Shown: positions 8,686 through 18,813, counted from the stretch's first letter. The stretch: DNA of 64,000 nucleotides from an uncultured Bacteroidales bacterium (GCA_946409645.1 CAMJXE010000007.1:1-64000), one strand, 5' to 3'. Numbers and translations are program-made. Notes: a model not told the origin generated them from the letters alone.

Positions 8686-8968
8686 CGATTCCGCAGAGTC
8701 TGATTTAAGACATCTTTTCGACTTCCTCATCAACGTAATGTCACGCGATGGGGCAAATCGTTATATTGACATGATAACGAACGAGGTTCTTTCTCTGTCC
8801 ATTTTAGCCAACGTATATTCTCCCAGCCAATATGCTGACATCCGCCGTTACCATCCCCAAGCCCGCCGCATGGTGTCGCACAACAAGCGGTGGGTCTATA
8901 TCTTTCACATAGAGGATGACAGTGTTATAATTGACAGGATTCTCCCGGCAAAACTGATAACGAAATAG
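8660..8968 (+). CDS. RelE/ParE superfamily toxin
   Basis: YKIRIDDSAESDLRHLFDFL...RRYHPQARRMVSHNKRWVYIFHIEDDSVIIDRILPAKLITK. Confidence 0.75.
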   Translation: MTTYKIRIDDSAESDLRHLFDFLINVMSRDGANRYIDMITNEVLSLSILANVYSPSQYADIRRYHPQARRMVSHNKRWVYIFHIEDDSVIIDRILPAKLITK

Positions 8969-8985
8969 GGAAACTCCACCTCCTT

Positions 8986-9870
8986 TCAATACTCATAAAC
9001 GAATGAGATGGAATCATCCATGGGTTCCCCATTCAACGTAAACGTCTGGGTCTCCTTCACAGGATAGTTGTCCTCATATTCGTAGTGGCTACGGGAGGAA
9101 TAGGAAATGCTTCCTTTTTTGCTGGTAGAAGTCAGCACATTGTTCTTGTTACCGCAGAAAGCGCCACTAGCGGTGGTATTGAAAGCATACATGCCTAAAA
9201 AACCTTTGAAAGGATTCTCTTTGTTATCGTAGGAGTATCGGGTCACCTCTTGCGCTGTTGAGAAGCCCGAGGTCCTCACCTTGGTGATGTTGTCGCCAGT
9301 CCAAGTCAGTTCCATAGTAAGTGTCTCCATCATATCACCCCCTTTGGTCTCTCTCATGCGATTTGCCACAAGATGCTCAATGTTGTCACAAACCTGGGGC
9401 AAAAGGAACTTTAACGGATTGATAAGGACTTTTTCATTCGTCAAATGATCATAATCAATGACAACCCTCACCTTTCCAACCTTACTCCCTTTATATTCAA
9501 AGGAATAGGTGACCAATGGTTCGTTATCATTATCCTGAAATACATCAATATGGTCAATCTTTTCCCCATCATAGCTGAACGTGGCATACGATGATTCATT
9601 GCGCATTGTAGTCAGACGATTGCCGTCATAATAAAACGAATTGGTGGTGGAAACAATTCCGTCCGAATAAAAATCTATGGAAGAGAGCAGGTCTCCGTTC
9701 CAGTTCCATACTTGTTGAAGATTCTGGACACCGTTTCCCACGAGGTATATCTTTTGGAGTTTCTTGGAAGGATTGAAAACACCGTCCTCACCCTGGTCCC
9801 TGTTGCAGGCGGAGAACAAAGCCACAACAGCCATACAGAGGCAAAAAACAATACTCTTTTTCATAACCAA
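8986..9870 (-). CDS. Hypothetical lipoprotein (YD-repeat-like / DUF4595-like)
   Basis: Lipobox MKKSIVFCLCMAVVALFSACNRD; FYYDGNRLTTMRNESSYATFSYDGEKIDHI pattern. Confidence 0.6.
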   Translation of the reverse strand: MVMKKSIVFCLCMAVVALFSACNRDQGEDGVFNPSKKLQKIYLVGNGVQNLQQVWNWNGDLLSSIDFYSDGIVSTTNSFYYDGNRLTTMRNESSYATFSYDGEKIDHIDVFQDNDNEPLVTYSFEYKGSKVGKVRVVIDYDHLTNEKVLINPLKFLLPQVCDNIEHLVANRMRETKGGDMMETLTMELTWTGDNITKVRTSGFSTAQEVTRYSYDNKENPFKGFLGMYAFNTTASGAFCGNKNNVLTSTSKKGSISYSSRSHYEYEDNYPVKETQTFTLNGEPMDDSISFVYEY

Positions 9871-10077
9871 TAATTTTTAATGTGAACGATGCCGCAAAGA
9901 TACATTTTTCGATTCAAAAAATACCTCTTCCAAAATAAAAAAACCATTATCGTAACAACATATAAATCAACCACTTATACCCCCCCCCGAAAGCATAAAA
10001 AAATCGCACTTTTTTTGCAATTATTTTGGCGCAATTTCGTTATAAAATTAAAATATGTTCATTTAAAAACCCGAATT

Positions 10078-12135
10078 ATGCAGAAGAGACATTTATCCCT
10101 TTTCGTGGCCACCCTCGCCACCCTTTTCATCACCCTCGCCGCCTCCGCCCAGGGCGAGTGGAAGTGGGCGCATTACTGGACAGGCAATGGTGGCAACTAT
10201 AGCGAAATATTTAATAATGTTACAAACACAGCATTTGATGAAGAAGGGAACATCTATGTCTATGGCACCATGGGCGGAAACGTCAGTTTGGACGGGGAAA
10301 TGCTTATGTTTTCCAGTAATTCTGACGTGATTACTACTTCGAAGCAATCTATACTATTAGCAAAATTCGATACGCTGGGAACAATGCTATGGTATAAAGT
10401 GATAAAATGTAATAGCGACTATTGGTCTATTCCAAAATGGATGGCCGTAAAAAACGACAGGATATACATTACTGGAATAACGGGTATGTGGGGCGATTAT
10501 AACTATTGGTTGTATTATATTGACACCTTGATAACAAAAGCAGATGTGCTGAATCTGCCGGAATCGGAAAGAAAGCCACCTTATAAACGTAGCTGCTGGA
10601 CATTCTTCTCCCAGTTGGATTTGGACGGAAACCGAATAGAAGATCATTTTGTGGAAACATATACGAGAGAATATTATGGCTATAGTCACACACGAATGGT
10701 AGGACCTATAAGCACAGACGAATATGCATATCCAACTCCTATGCATATAGATAATGAAGGTAACATCTACTTGTTCGCACAATTAGATTACGCAGGGAAT
10801 GAGGAAGACCCCTATACTGTAGTCATAGACGGGGATTCCTCCAAAACTTATGACTTGTATTTGCCCAATAGCAGTTGCGGTAGTACCGCCTTGCATAATA
10901 TGATGTTTTACAAATTTACACCGAACTGGGAGTTGGGTTTTGCCAAACTGATGGTACAAAACACCGAAGGGATTGCCACCTCTTGGGAATTTGCACACGA
11001 CAGTATCAACCCTCAATATTTTATACATCCTGAATGGTTGTCATACGATGAGGAAGACAACATGTATGTTTCAGGTTTTGTGATGCTTGGGCTATCTTTT
11101 TATGGTGCATCCTTGCACCAGTATCCCGTTCACATTCATTTTGACAGTTTGCATTATGCAACCATAAATGACCAAAGCGGTACTCGTAGATTAAACTTTG
11201 TTATAAAATATAATACAGATGGTGACATTCTATGGTGTAACCAAATATACACAAAAGGAAATCCTCATACCTCTCCCTATGCTTATGCTGAATTATATGG
11301 AAATTGCTATCACAATAATTCGTTGTACATAACTGGGCGTGGAACATACAGTCTTGACGAATCAGTTGGTATTTTCTTTGACAGTACTTATTCTGTTCGA
11401 TTGCAAGGTCCACAAAATATTGTAACAAATGTCGGCTATTTTGTCAGATATGATGCCACTTCGGGGAATTACATGAATCACGGGGTTGTTCCTGTTATAG
11501 ACGACAATTCATCCGCCTCACCCGGTCCTGTTCCTGCTGTCATAAACAACAGAGTTTTCGCGTTGTCCTTATATAAACAGTTTTCTTGGGATCCTGCAAT
11601 TATTCAATGGAACACCGACGGTAACTTCATCAGCCATATCCCTTTTTCGACAGAACAGTCTGAATTAGGTGCCGTCAATGCCAAACAAGATGGAACTCTT
11701 TTGGTTAATATGGCCGCGTTCTCTCCTGTGACTTTCAGCAACAATGTGGTCGCCAATTGCGATAATCCCGGAAGCAGTCATGCTGTATTCGCGTTGTATC
11801 ATAATCCTGAATTTACCGAACCCTTCGTCCCCGACGACTCCGTTGGCATCGAGGATTACCTTGACAGGCGCGAGCGCGACATTTACATTTCTCCCAACCC
11901 CACGAGCGGTCCGACTTCTGTGCACGGTTATATGTACGGTTACCAGAGCATAGAACTCTATGACCTCCAAGGCCGAAAACTCGCCGACCTGGTGGAGGCA
12001 TGGCAACCCTCCAATGCCTCCACGATGCAGCCCATACCGGCGTTTGACCTCTCCCCGTATCCCTCCGGCACCTACCTCGTGAAGATCAACTTCGAGCGAG
12101 GGGTGAGCGTGGTGAGGAAAATAGTTAGGAGTTAG
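10078..12135 (+). CDS. T9SS type A sorting domain-containing secreted protein
   Basis: Signal peptide MQKRHLSLFVATLATLFITLAASAQ; C-terminal ISPNPTSGPTSVHGYMYGYQSIELYDLQGRKL...YPSGTYLVKINFERGVSVVRKIV. Confidence 0.85.
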   Translation: MQKRHLSLFVATLATLFITLAASAQGEWKWAHYWTGNGGNYSEIFNNVTNTAFDEEGNIYVYGTMGGNVSLDGEMLMFSSNSDVITTSKQSILLAKFDTLGTMLWYKVIKCNSDYWSIPKWMAVKNDRIYITGITGMWGDYNYWLYYIDTLITKADVLNLPESERKPPYKRSCWTFFSQLDLDGNRIEDHFVETYTREYYGYSHTRMVGPISTDEYAYPTPMHIDNEGNIYLFAQLDYAGNEEDPYTVVIDGDSSKTYDLYLPNSSCGSTALHNMMFYKFTPNWELGFAKLMVQNTEGIATSWEFAHDSINPQYFIHPEWLSYDEEDNMYVSGFVMLGLSFYGASLHQYPVHIHFDSLHYATINDQSGTRRLNFVIKYNTDGDILWCNQIYTKGNPHTSPYAYAELYGNCYHNNSLYITGRGTYSLDESVGIFFDSTYSVRLQGPQNIVTNVGYFVRYDATSGNYMNHGVVPVIDDNSSASPGPVPAVINNRVFALSLYKQFSWDPAIIQWNTDGNFISHIPFSTEQSELGAVNAKQDGTLLVNMAAFSPVTFSNNVVANCDNPGSSHAVFALYHNPEFTEPFVPDDSVGIEDYLDRRERDIYISPNPTSGPTSVHGYMYGYQSIELYDLQGRKLADLVEAWQPSNASTMQPIPAFDLSPYPSGTYLVKINFERGVSVVRKIVRS

Positions 12136-12772
12136 CAGTTGGGTGTCGGCGGGACGGATATTCAGGCGAAAAGTTCACCTTCGCCACGCCGGTGGTGTCC
12201 ACATATTCGCCAGTGTCAAGAAATTTCGCCAATGACAACGCTATCTGAGAGAACGGGCTCTCCACGGCCTCTAATTGGCGTCCCATATAGACATATTCTT
12301 CCAATACCACGTCCGGATTAGCTTGAAAGGTGTTCTTACGATACCTCTTGGACACCATGATGCTTAGATTGAAATCGTTAGCATCGTGCTCCAAATATTT
12401 CCCGGCGTTTGCATGATGGTTGCTGACCCTTATGGAAACCCTCATCTGGTTTTCACCTATTTCAAAAACAGCATAACTACTGGCACTCTTCGGGTTCATG
12501 CCCAATGCTGTTTTCAAATCAAAGATAAACCCTTTCGGTTCTTTGACAAGCTTATAACTTTCGGCAAGACTATTTAATTTTTCTTTTGTAAGTTCTATTA
12601 TTTTTTGTATTTTTGCAGCGTCATTTTCCTGAGAAGCTCTAGTGACTAAAGGTCTGCTTATCAGTTCAGGAGAATGACTTTTTTGTTTCTTCATATTTTG
12701 CGTTTTTAGTTTATTTGGCGGGTGTCCGTCTGCATGGATATTATCAACAAGTTCAGCCTCGTTCTTTTTCAT
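12125..12772 (-). CDS. Hypothetical protein, duplicated family (copy A)
   Basis: Near-identical to 53633..54394; TAAATTTG element upstream on the same strand. Confidence 0.65.
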   Translation of the reverse strand: MKKNEAELVDNIHADGHPPNKLKTQNMKKQKSHSPELISRPLVTRASQENDAAKIQKIIELTKEKLNSLAESYKLVKEPKGFIFDLKTALGMNPKSASSYAVFEIGENQMRVSIRVSNHHANAGKYLEHDANDFNLSIMVSKRYRKNTFQANPDVVLEEYVYMGRQLEAVESPFSQIALSLAKFLDTGEYVDTTGVAKVNFSPEYPSRRHPTANS

Positions 12773-13058
12773 TTCTAAATTTTAAGTAGTGGCTCGCAAA
12801 TTTACAAAATTAAAGCAAACAAATCAAGTGCAAAATGTATTTAACTCATTAAGAATCAAAATGATAAAAGTGGCATTTTTAGTTTGAAAAGTAGTTGTTT
12901 TCGGAAAGGAAATGGCAAAGTGCAAAAAAAGCACAAAACCGTACTTGGCGATGCATCATATTTAACGCCTGAAATTTTGGAAGTTTTTCCCCCATGAGGA
13001 TGCAGTTTCCGTTCACCCCGATCTCGCCCCCGGCACCTACATCGCGCTCGCGGAGATT

Positions 13059-13520
13059 TCACTTACGGCAAAACACCCGTCGGTTCCCGCACACCCGGTC
13101 GCCGAACCGGTTCGCCCACTTCTCGCAGTACAGCTCGTAATACGACATCCTTTTCCTCTTCCGGAGCCGTTCAAAACAGGGCAGGGTGGCCCAAAGGATG
13201 GAGGGGATGGCGATGACCGGTAAAAACAGCGGTCCCAACAGGATGGACTGCAGACAGTGCCCGTATTCGTGCACCAGCAAGTCGTAGTCCATCTTCGAAA
13301 TCGCCCCTTTGTCGCTTTCGCTCAAGTCCGTGTCGTTCAGGAAGATGAACATCCCGCATCCGGCGCTGTAGGGGATTTTCCAACAAGTCACCACGCTCGA
13401 TCGGAAGAGGAAATGCCGGTTCGGAAGAAACACCAGGAACAGAAGCAGACCAATGGCATTCTGGACAATCCCCCACGTCCACTGCACCACCGCGCAAAGC
13501 AAAAATCTGACCGTGTTCAT
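13059..13520 (-). CDS. Membrane protein with HExxH metallopeptidase-like motif
   Basis: N-terminal hydrophobic segment and DLLVHEYGHCLQSILLGPLFLPVIAIPSILW. Confidence 0.6.
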   Translation of the reverse strand: MNTVRFLLCAVVQWTWGIVQNAIGLLLFLVFLPNRHFLFRSSVVTCWKIPYSAGCGMFIFLNDTDLSESDKGAISKMDYDLLVHEYGHCLQSILLGPLFLPVIAIPSILWATLPCFERLRKRKRMSYYELYCEKWANRFGDRVCGNRRVFCRK

Positions 13521-13523
13521 AAG

Positions 13524-15251
13524 CTAAGCCATTGGGATTTCTTCGTTAAACGCTATCCCGTTCTTATATCGTCCGGACACGCGGACAACGTGCCGCTTCG
13601 CATCCCCGAAGAACACCACCCTTGCACGATTGTCGGACTTTTCCAACAACACGCCACCATCCACATGCCAATGTATCTCGGCGATGTCCGTGTTGTCAAT
13701 ACGGAAGAATGGAGATCCCGCACTTTCTTGATGCAGGTTTACGGGCTTAGGCACCATTTCCGCGTAGAAGAACTGCGTCACGGAGTCTTGGATGGTGTAG
13801 AAATAGGGAACTATGTTGCGATGTTCATCGACATGGAGGCTGTGCTGGCTCGCGCCCGCCACCGTGAACAGCTTGTTGCGGACACCGTGTCTGTCAAGGT
13901 ATTCGTGAATACAGGCGGATCCGTACATGGGCGAGACAATCTTGTCCCATACGGGCACCGAGAAGGATTGGACCCACTCCTGTACCTTTTCCGCCACCGG
14001 ATCCCACACGCTAATCGTTACGGGTTGATCTTCCAACGCCCCGTCACGATGCTCCGAAGGGACGGGATGTTCAGACAGGAAACGATGGAGCTGGTTCTTC
14101 ATCTCGCTCGTCAGTGAGGAGGCCAGCAATTTCAAAAAAGGCTGCCCGTAACCGTATGGCACGATGCCGTCCGCGTCGCCGTGGAACGAGATGACCGGTA
14201 TGCGGCTGTTGGCGAGGATGCACGTGTCGTGTACGGCTCCCCACATGTTCGCCACGGCCTTGATGTTGAAAGTCTCCGTGAATTTCGGGTTCAATTTGGC
14301 GATTTTGCCTTCTTGCAGGACGGACTTCGGCCGGTTTCCATCCTTCATAAACGCGACATTCAGCGCCGTGATGCCTCCCGCACTTGTGCCCCACGTGAAA
14401 ATCCAGTCGGGGTTAATTCTGTAAGTGTCAGCGTGATGCAGCAAATATCGAATGGCGGCATTCACGTCCTGGGCGGCACGGTAACCGGCACAGTCGATGG
14501 CATTCTTGTAAGGCAGAAAACCCATGCGGTAGTTGACGGACACGACCACATAGCCCAAGGAAGCGTAGTGGCGGCACCATTTCACGTAGGTTTCGTCTTG
14601 TTTGTCGCCGTTATAGAATGCCCCGCCGTGAATCAGCACCATCAAGGGACGCATGGCGTCGGAATGGTCCAAGGGTTCGTAAATGTCCATGCACAACGGG
14701 ATGACATTCGTGTCGGCCAGCTGCGGAAACCGTTCCGTGTAGATGGCCGAAAAGGGCTTGTCCTCATCGGGGTAACTGCTCCAAAAGCCGTTGGCGCGGG
14801 CGTATTCCACATCGGCGGTCTCCTTCACACCGTAGAGAGAGTCGAGGAGCTGACGGCAATAGCGAACCGTGTCGATTTCGCACCGTTCCAGCGTGAACTT
14901 CCGGGGCAGTTCCGCGCTTCGGCAACGGCAGACCAACCGGTTCTGTACGAAACGCCAACGCACTTTGGCGGGGTGTTGAAGACCCGCGCCTTCCAACGTG
15001 CCGCCTCGCCCGTTAGTCGCGATTTCGAAAACCATCGACTTCGGCTCGATATTGAGTGAATCAGTCTGAAAAGCACTGATTATCAAATTATTGTTGCATA
15101 TACCATCGATTCTGACTACGATGGTCTTCTCGTGGATTCGGGTCATATAGCAGGCTCCACTGTCCAGGGAAAGGGTGTCCCTGCGGCAGGAAGAGGCCGC
15201 TATCGACAGCAGAATGGTGACGATGAAAACAAAGAAGAATCTTTTTCCCAT
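13524..15251 (-). CDS. Alpha/beta hydrolase (carboxylesterase/lipase-like) lipoprotein
   Basis: LMVLIHGGAFYNGDKQDE (HGG oxyanion region), WTFGxSxG-like TWGTSAGGITALN, lipobox SIAASSCRRD. Confidence 0.8.
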   Translation of the reverse strand: MGKRFFFVFIVTILLSIAASSCRRDTLSLDSGACYMTRIHEKTIVVRIDGICNNNLIISAFQTDSLNIEPKSMVFEIATNGRGGTLEGAGLQHPAKVRWRFVQNRLVCRCRSAELPRKFTLERCEIDTVRYCRQLLDSLYGVKETADVEYARANGFWSSYPDEDKPFSAIYTERFPQLADTNVIPLCMDIYEPLDHSDAMRPLMVLIHGGAFYNGDKQDETYVKWCRHYASLGYVVVSVNYRMGFLPYKNAIDCAGYRAAQDVNAAIRYLLHHADTYRINPDWIFTWGTSAGGITALNVAFMKDGNRPKSVLQEGKIAKLNPKFTETFNIKAVANMWGAVHDTCILANSRIPVISFHGDADGIVPYGYGQPFLKLLASSLTSEMKNQLHRFLSEHPVPSEHRDGALEDQPVTISVWDPVAEKVQEWVQSFSVPVWDKIVSPMYGSACIHEYLDRHGVRNKLFTVAGASQHSLHVDEHRNIVPYFYTIQDSVTQFFYAEMVPKPVNLHQESAGSPFFRIDNTDIAEIHWHVDGGVLLEKSDNRARVVFFGDAKRHVVRVSGRYKNGIAFNEEIPMA

Positions 15252-15662
15252 AACCGTTCGGTATTGGTTTTTGGTGGCAAAAATAGGAATTTTATTTTAG
15301 ACTCGCTGCAGAAGTATTCGGACTCTCGTAACCTTGACATATAAAGGGATTTACAATCTTTTTCTTCATACAATTCAGACTAAAATATATTCTACATCCA
15401 TTACATGATTTCCGTAACGGAAAAACTGAAACGCCAAAATACTTTTTTTGTTATCCGAACGCTGTTCGATAGCCTTTTACTAAAGTTTCGCAAGTATGAT
15501 TCAAACCGTTTTGTGGAAATTTGTTGTTGAACGGAGGCGATTCCGCCAGTTCCTATCATCACTGGCGAAATGGTGTATCGCACACGGGGTCAAAAGGAGG
15601 GATAATATAGAGACACTATGCGTCCCCTCTGCTGGTAATAACTCCTAAAGGATTGACTATCA

Positions 15663-16202
15663 TTATTTCACAGTGATGGTTTTGATAATCTCCTCGAGTT
15701 CTTGCACGTGTTGAGGTGAGTCTGCGGTTAGAATGCAGGTGACAATAAAATTCTTCTGTATAAACACCACCATTTTTCCTTGAATATCAATGCCTTCCAC
15801 TGTGGCAGTGTAGTCGGCGGAAACATTGGAATAAGGTATGGGAAACTCTTTGACATCACTGGTCTTCAATGATTTGAACGTACTCCCCAACTCGGAAACT
15901 ATGGCGGGTATGATTTCGTTGAAAAAGACTTTCCGCGCAAGACTTGTGGAGAGATCTTTTGCCAAGTTTTTAGAGAAACTGATAGTGGCCATCGAGACGG
16001 CCTCTACATCTTCGGGTGCCGTACAGATAAAGGTATAGGTTTTGTCTTCACGATCGTACTCTTTGTCTGTGATGATATAACTGTCCGGATAGCTGATGGA
16101 AAGTCCCTGCCAAGAGAAAGTTTTTGTCTTTGACCCGCTTTGGCTCCATGCGGTGACCGCAAACAAAAGGACGACAAGAGAGATAATAATACGTTTCATC
16201 AT
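15663..16202 (-). CDS. Hypothetical secreted protein
   Basis: Signal peptide MMKRIIISLVVLLFAVTAWSQ; coherent 179-aa ORF. Confidence 0.6.
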   Translation of the reverse strand: MMKRIIISLVVLLFAVTAWSQSGSKTKTFSWQGLSISYPDSYIITDKEYDREDKTYTFICTAPEDVEAVSMATISFSKNLAKDLSTSLARKVFFNEIIPAIVSELGSTFKSLKTSDVKEFPIPYSNVSADYTATVEGIDIQGKMVVFIQKNFIVTCILTADSPQHVQELEEIIKTITVK

Positions 16203-16404
16203 TGTTATCGCTTTTATTGAGAAGACTTCTGTTATTCAACTTGTTACATCATACTCCCCATCCTGCAACGTCTGTAAAACAGGATTAGAATATAAAAATG
16301 CAAAAGTATATAAATTACGAATACACAGGCAAATGAAAATGCCTTGTAATCACAGTTTACTAATCCCTAAAAATCCTATCTTTGCCGCTCCTAAATCTCC
16401 TGAA

Positions 16405-18813
16405 ATGAAAAAGTTTCTAACCCCCATAATCCTCCTCGCTATGGTTAACGCAACCGCGCAACGCGATTATACCCAGTATGTTAACCCGATGATCGGGACC
16501 AACGGCATGGGGCACACTTTCCCTGGCGCGTGCTACCCATTCGGGGGCGTGCAGGTGAGTCCCGACACGGACACCATCCCCCACAACATCAACGGCCGCT
16601 ACCAGCCGGGCGTCTATGACTACTGCGCCGGCTACCAGTACCGCGACAAGACCATCGTGGGCTTCAGCCACACCCACTTCAGCGGCACCGGCCACTCCGA
16701 CATGGGCGACATCCTGCTGATGCCCTTCACTGGCGAAGTGCAGCTCAATCCCGGCACCGCCGACAACCCCGACGGCGGCTACCGCTCGCGCTTCAGCCAC
16801 ACCACCGAGAAGGCTTCGCCGGGCTACTACGAGGTGCGCCTCAGCGACGACGACATCCTCGTGCAACTCACCGCCACCCCGCACTGCGGCATCCACAAAT
16901 ACACCTTCCCCAAGGGAGAAACGCAGAAGCTCATCGTGGATCTCAACCACTGTCTCTACAACTACGACGGCAAGGTGCTGTGGGCCTCCCTGCGCATGGA
17001 AGACCCCTACACGCTGACCGGCTACCGCATCACCAACGGCTGGGCTCGGGAGAACTACGTCTATTTTGCCATCCATTTCAGCAAACCCGTGGCGCACTAC
17101 GGCTACCAGGATTTCGGGAAACAGAACTACCATGGTTTCTGGCGCCGTTTCGACCTGAACCACGACTTTCCCGAGATGGCGGGACGAAAGGTGGTGGCTT
17201 GGATAGAGTTTGAGCAAGATGATGACCCTGTGCTTGAAGTGCAAGTGGCCCTTTCCGCAGTCAGCACGGATGGAGCAATGATAAACTTAGAAGCTGAGGC
17301 CCTGCGTCCTTACCGGCAGCAGAATGCCAAAGGTACCACAACAGACGCTTTTCATCGCCTTTCTTTCGATGAAATTTTTCAAAGCACGCAGAAAGCTTGG
17401 AATGACAAACTCGGCATCTACGAGGCACAAGGCACCCCCGACCAACTTGCGATGTTCTACACTTCGCTCTACCACACGATGATAAATCCCTCTATCTATC
17501 AGGATGTTGACGGAAAATATCGTGGCATTGACCACAATATACATCAGAATGAAGAAGGTCATACCAACTATACGATTTTTTCCTTGTGGGACACCTACCG
17601 CGCCGAACACCCGCTACTGAACATCATTGACCCGAAAGCTGCTTGCGATATGGTTTCCTCTATGATAGACCACGCCGAGCAAAGCGTCCATCAAATCTTG
17701 CCCATTTGGAGTCACGCCGGAAATGAGAACTGGTGTATGATCGGCTACCACGGCGTGTCGGCGGTGGCAGACAACTATCTTTGTCATCATCCGAATTTTT
17801 ACGGGGAAAATGTGAAAATGAATGGAGTTCTTATCAATGCTATGCCGTATATCCTAAACAGCGCAAACTTAGACTATTATGACCACACTGACCTGTATAA
17901 AAAATTGGGCTATGTACCATACAACAAGTCTGCTGTCGGTACCTCCATTACTTTGGAAAACGCATACGAAGATTGGGTGATTTACAATCTGATTGATAAA
18001 GGCAAAATTGCATCCTTATATGAAGAGATGAAGGAGACCTACCGCCAGCGCGCACTGAACTTCAAGAACGTCTTCAATCCGGAGACGGGCTTTGCGCAGG
18101 CACGCTACGAGGACGGCTCGTGGAAGACGCCCGCCGACCTGCTCTCCACCTCCAACGAGGGCTTCATCGAGGGCAACAGCTGGAACTATTCGTTCTACGT
18201 GCCGCACGATGTCAACGGCTTGATCAAGATCATGGGCGGCGACAAGGTCTTCGTGAACCGCTTGGACGAGCTCTTCACGATGTACGTGCCCGACAAGTTC
18301 TTCGCTGAGACAGAGGATGTTACCCGCGAGGGGATGCTGGGCGGCTATGTGCACGGCAACGAGCCCAGCCACCACATCCCGTACCTCTACATGTGGACTT
18401 CCCAGCCGTGGAAGACGCAGCTGCGCGTGCGCGAGGTGATGAACAAGATGTACCGCAACCACCTCGACGGGCTGTGCGGCAACGACGACTGCGGCCAGAT
18501 GTCGGCGTGGTACATCTTCAGCGCGATGGGCTTCTATCCCGTCTGTCCCGCCAGCGGCCAGTACGTTTTCGGAGCCCCCTACCTGCCCGAGAATGTCCTC
18601 CATCTGCAAAACGGCAACACCCTGACCATCAAGGCCCCCAACGTCAGCGACCAGAACTGTTACATCCAGTCGGTGACGCTCAACGGCAAACCGCTGCACA
18701 CCGCCTACATCACCTACGAGCAGATTATGGCCGGCGGCGAGCTCGTCTTCACCATGGGCAGCAAGCCGAACAAGAAATGGTTCACGGAGAAACCCTATTC
18801 ATTAGAACCGTAG
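16405..18813 (+). CDS. GH92 family glycoside hydrolase (alpha-1,2-mannosidase)
   Basis: YVNPMIGTNGMGHTFPGACYPFGGVQVSPDT, GFSHTHFSGTGHSDMGDI, SLWDTYRAEHPLLNII, GNDDCGQMSAWYIFSAMGFYPVCP. Confidence 0.95.
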   Translation: MKKFLTPIILLAMVNATAQRDYTQYVNPMIGTNGMGHTFPGACYPFGGVQVSPDTDTIPHNINGRYQPGVYDYCAGYQYRDKTIVGFSHTHFSGTGHSDMGDILLMPFTGEVQLNPGTADNPDGGYRSRFSHTTEKASPGYYEVRLSDDDILVQLTATPHCGIHKYTFPKGETQKLIVDLNHCLYNYDGKVLWASLRMEDPYTLTGYRITNGWARENYVYFAIHFSKPVAHYGYQDFGKQNYHGFWRRFDLNHDFPEMAGRKVVAWIEFEQDDDPVLEVQVALSAVSTDGAMINLEAEALRPYRQQNAKGTTTDAFHRLSFDEIFQSTQKAWNDKLGIYEAQGTPDQLAMFYTSLYHTMINPSIYQDVDGKYRGIDHNIHQNEEGHTNYTIFSLWDTYRAEHPLLNIIDPKAACDMVSSMIDHAEQSVHQILPIWSHAGNENWCMIGYHGVSAVADNYLCHHPNFYGENVKMNGVLINAMPYILNSANLDYYDHTDLYKKLGYVPYNKSAVGTSITLENAYEDWVIYNLIDKGKIASLYEEMKETYRQRALNFKNVFNPETGFAQARYEDGSWKTPADLLSTSNEGFIEGNSWNYSFYVPHDVNGLIKIMGGDKVFVNRLDELFTMYVPDKFFAETEDVTREGMLGGYVHGNEPSHHIPYLYMWTSQPWKTQLRVREVMNKMYRNHLDGLCGNDDCGQMSAWYIFSAMGFYPVCPASGQYVFGAPYLPENVLHLQNGNTLTIKAPNVSDQNCYIQSVTLNGKPLHTAYITYEQIMAGGELVFTMGSKPNKKWFTEKPYSLEP

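Noticed and set aside
9889-10077. N-terminal extension of the T9SS ORF
   Set aside because: AT-rich leader containing the C9 tract; a clear signal peptide starts at 10078.
12600-12620. TATTTTTG promoter-like sequence on the plus strand inside duplicated gene copy A (also in copy B)
   Set aside because: Matches the -7 consensus, but lies in coding sequence with no ORF or RNA structure downstream; likely chance in AT-rich codons.
16096-16404. N-terminal extension of the GH92 ORF
   Set aside because: Overlaps the divergent gene at 15663..16202; signal peptide begins at 16405.
16417-17244. 275-aa minus-strand ORF inside GH92
   Set aside because: V/A/G-rich shadow ORF in the GC-rich segment of GH92.
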